The notes under the pieces are model-generated. The model saw only the letters and a program-made list of their open reading frames with translations. It searched no databases and was not told the origin of the DNA. Below are positions 62,872 through 64,000 of a DNA stretch of 64,000 nucleotides, one piece after another; the first letter of the stretch is position 1; every line of letters starts with the position of its first letter. The stretch is from NCBI RefSeq assembly GCF_001584325.1, contig NZ_LSAZ01000041.1:434001-498000 (forward strand), given 5' to 3'. A program made the translations under genes and the position numbers. The DNA is from Bacillus nakamurai. GTDB taxonomy: Bacteria; Bacillota; Bacilli; Bacillales; Bacillaceae.

Positions 62872-63657
62872 TTATTGAGCGGTATAGCCACCATCGAGAA
62901 CAACAGCCTGGCCGGTGACGCCTTTCGCTTTGTCGCTGGCCAAAAATACTGCGTAATCAGCGATTTCTTTCACTGACAGAAGACGTTTTTGCGGCACCAG
63001 CGGAAAGATGACATCCTCCAGAACCCGGTCATACGGCACATTTCTTGTTTCGGAAATGTCCTTTAACTGATTGCGGACAAGCTGAGTATCCACATATCCC
63101 GGGCAAAGCGCGTTAACCGTGATTCCGTCAGCAGCGCCTTCAAGGGCGCCCACCTTCGTTAATCCGATGACACCATGCTTGGCGCTGTTGTAGGCCGACT
63201 TGCCGAAAAAACCGATTAATCCGTTAACGGACGCCATATTAATGATCCGTCCGAATTGCTGTTTTTTCATGATGGGAAACGCATGCTTCATTGCGATAAA
63301 TGGCGCTGTCAGCATGACACGAATGAGCCATTCAAACTGTTCTGTGGGAAATTCCTCGATCGGTGCGATATGCTGAATGCCCGCATTATTAACGAGAATG
63401 TCGAGACGTCCGAATTGCTTCTCAACCGTTTGCAGCATGTCGACCACTTGCTTTTCATTTGTTACATCGCATGTAATGCTGACTGCTTCACAGCCTTCCT
63501 CTTTCAGCCTTGCCGCCGCTTCTTTTCCCGCTTGTTCGTTTACATCAGATATGATGACGGCGGCTCCTTCACGGGCAAATTCCTTTGCGATTTCAAACCC
63601 GATTCCTCTGGCGGCTCCTGTCACAATAGCTGTTTTTTCAATAAGCAATGAATTCAT
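62872..63657 (-). CDS. yxjF: 3-hydroxybutyrate dehydrogenase (short-chain dehydrogenase)
   Basis: The 261-residue classical SDR has the cofactor motif TGAARGIG (residues 13-20), NNAG (90-93) and the catalytic triad Ser143, Tyr156, Lys160. The sequence is close to NAD-dependent D-3-hydroxybutyrate dehydrogenases (ACENFGIQHIAPI-type loop near residue 95), which oxidise 3-hydroxybutyrate to acetoacetate. It follows scoB by 11 bases with AAGGAGGTG before its ATG. ScoAB could then activate the acetoacetate with succinyl-CoA, giving a ketone-body use pathway. Confidence 0.88.
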   Translation of the reverse strand: MNSLLIEKTAIVTGAARGIGFEIAKEFAREGAAVIISDVNEQAGKEAAARLKEEGCEAVSITCDVTNEKQVVDMLQTVEKQFGRLDILVNNAGIQHIAPIEEFPTEQFEWLIRVMLTAPFIAMKHAFPIMKKQQFGRIINMASVNGLIGFFGKSAYNSAKHGVIGLTKVGALEGAADGITVNALCPGYVDTQLVRNQLKDISETRNVPYDRVLEDVIFPLVPQKRLLSVKEIADYAVFLASDKAKGVTGQAVVLDGGYTAQ

Positions 63658-63668
63658 GATGCACCTCC

Positions 63669-64000
63669 TTATTTTTGTCTGACCCCGTTCTTTAACGACT
63701 GGCTGACAGTAAAATGACCTTCTGTTTTCTCAAAAACCTCCTCCATTGTTACACCTTCCTGCAGTTCGGTGAGTGTCATACGGCCATCGTGAAAATCGAA
63801 TACAGCCAAATCTGTGATCAGCCGGTCGACCACTTGCCTGCCGGTTAAAGGCAGCGTACATTCCGTTTTCACTTTAGATTCTCCATATTTATTGACGTGC
63901 TCCATGATGACAACAATCCGTTTTGCTCCGTGGACCAAATCCATAGCGCCGCCCATTCCTTTGATCATTTTTCCGGGGATCATCCAGTTCGCCAAATCCC
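63669..64000 (-). CDS. scoB: succinyl-CoA:3-ketoacid CoA-transferase subunit B, C-terminal part
   Basis: The visible 110 residues are the C-terminal half of the B subunit of 3-oxoacid CoA-transferase (LANWMIPGKMIKGMGGAMDL...), with no stop on the left-hand side of the coding strand. The gene continues beyond 64000, where the catalytic glutamate would lie. With ScoA it moves CoA from succinyl-CoA to acetoacetate. It is co-transcribed with yxjF, in the same order as in B. subtilis. Confidence 0.9.
   Translation of the reverse strand, partial: DLANWMIPGKMIKGMGGAMDLVHGAKRIVVIMEHVNKYGESKVKTECTLPLTGRQVVDRLITDLAVFDFHDGRMTLTELQEGVTMEEVFEKTEGHFTVSQSLKNGVRQK

Overview
The window is chromosome from a member of the Bacillus subtilis group, most likely Bacillus velezensis or B. 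amyloliquefaciens. The left 23 kb follows the B. subtilis lexA-to-alsT gene order almost gene for gene, with proteins very close to their B. subtilis counterparts. The right part carries an iturin-family lipopeptide operon next to scoB/yxjF. In B. subtilis 168 those two genes lie elsewhere on the chromosome. Species assignment is by inference from these two facts.

Layout: (1) 1-0.9 kb: a small secreted protein of unknown function and a candidate small RNA. (2) 0.9-3 kb: the SOS locus, with lexA divergent from yneA-yneB-ynzC and LexA boxes between them. (3) 3-9.3 kb: tkt, sirA, yneF, ynzD, the cytochrome c biogenesis set ccdA-yneI-ccdC, yneK and the spore coat gene cotM. (4) 9.3-16.3 kb: spore genes sspP, sspO, sspN and tlp around aconitase (citB), then yneN, yneP, yneQ, yneR, plsY and yneT. 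(5) 16.3-23.5 kb: topoisomerase IV (parE-parC) with a LexA operator at its promoter, two small membrane or exported proteins, and alsT. (6) 23.5-24 kb: a 5'-truncated secreted-peptide gene and terminators at the edge of the accessory region. (7) 24-61.3 kb, minus strand: ituD-ituA-ituB-ituC, a hybrid PKS/NRPS operon. (8) 61.4-62.9 kb: decayed DNA with an MFS transporter relic, a T-box-like relic and a pseudogene of a sigma-54-dependent activator. (9) 62.9-64 kb: yxjF (3-hydroxybutyrate dehydrogenase) and the C-terminal part of scoB, which runs off the window.

The lipopeptide operon is the main accessory feature. Specificity residues read directly from the seven adenylation domains are Asn (ItuA), Tyr-Asn-Gln-Pro (ItuB) and Asn-Ser (ItuC). 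Epimerisation domains follow residues 2, 3 and 6. With the beta-amino fatty acid made by the ItuA front end (acyl ligase, ACP, KS, ACP, aminotransferase, fed by the trans-acting malonyl transferase ItuD), this predicts iturin A and not bacillomycin D or mycosubtilin. All key residues I checked are present, so the operon looks functional.

I found no insertion sequence, prophage, CRISPR array, rRNA or tRNA. The known family explains the large operon. The less explained signals are the candidate sRNA beside lexA, the half condensation domains at the ItuB and ItuC N-termini paired with matching C-terminal tails, and the string of gene relics at both borders of the itu operon.
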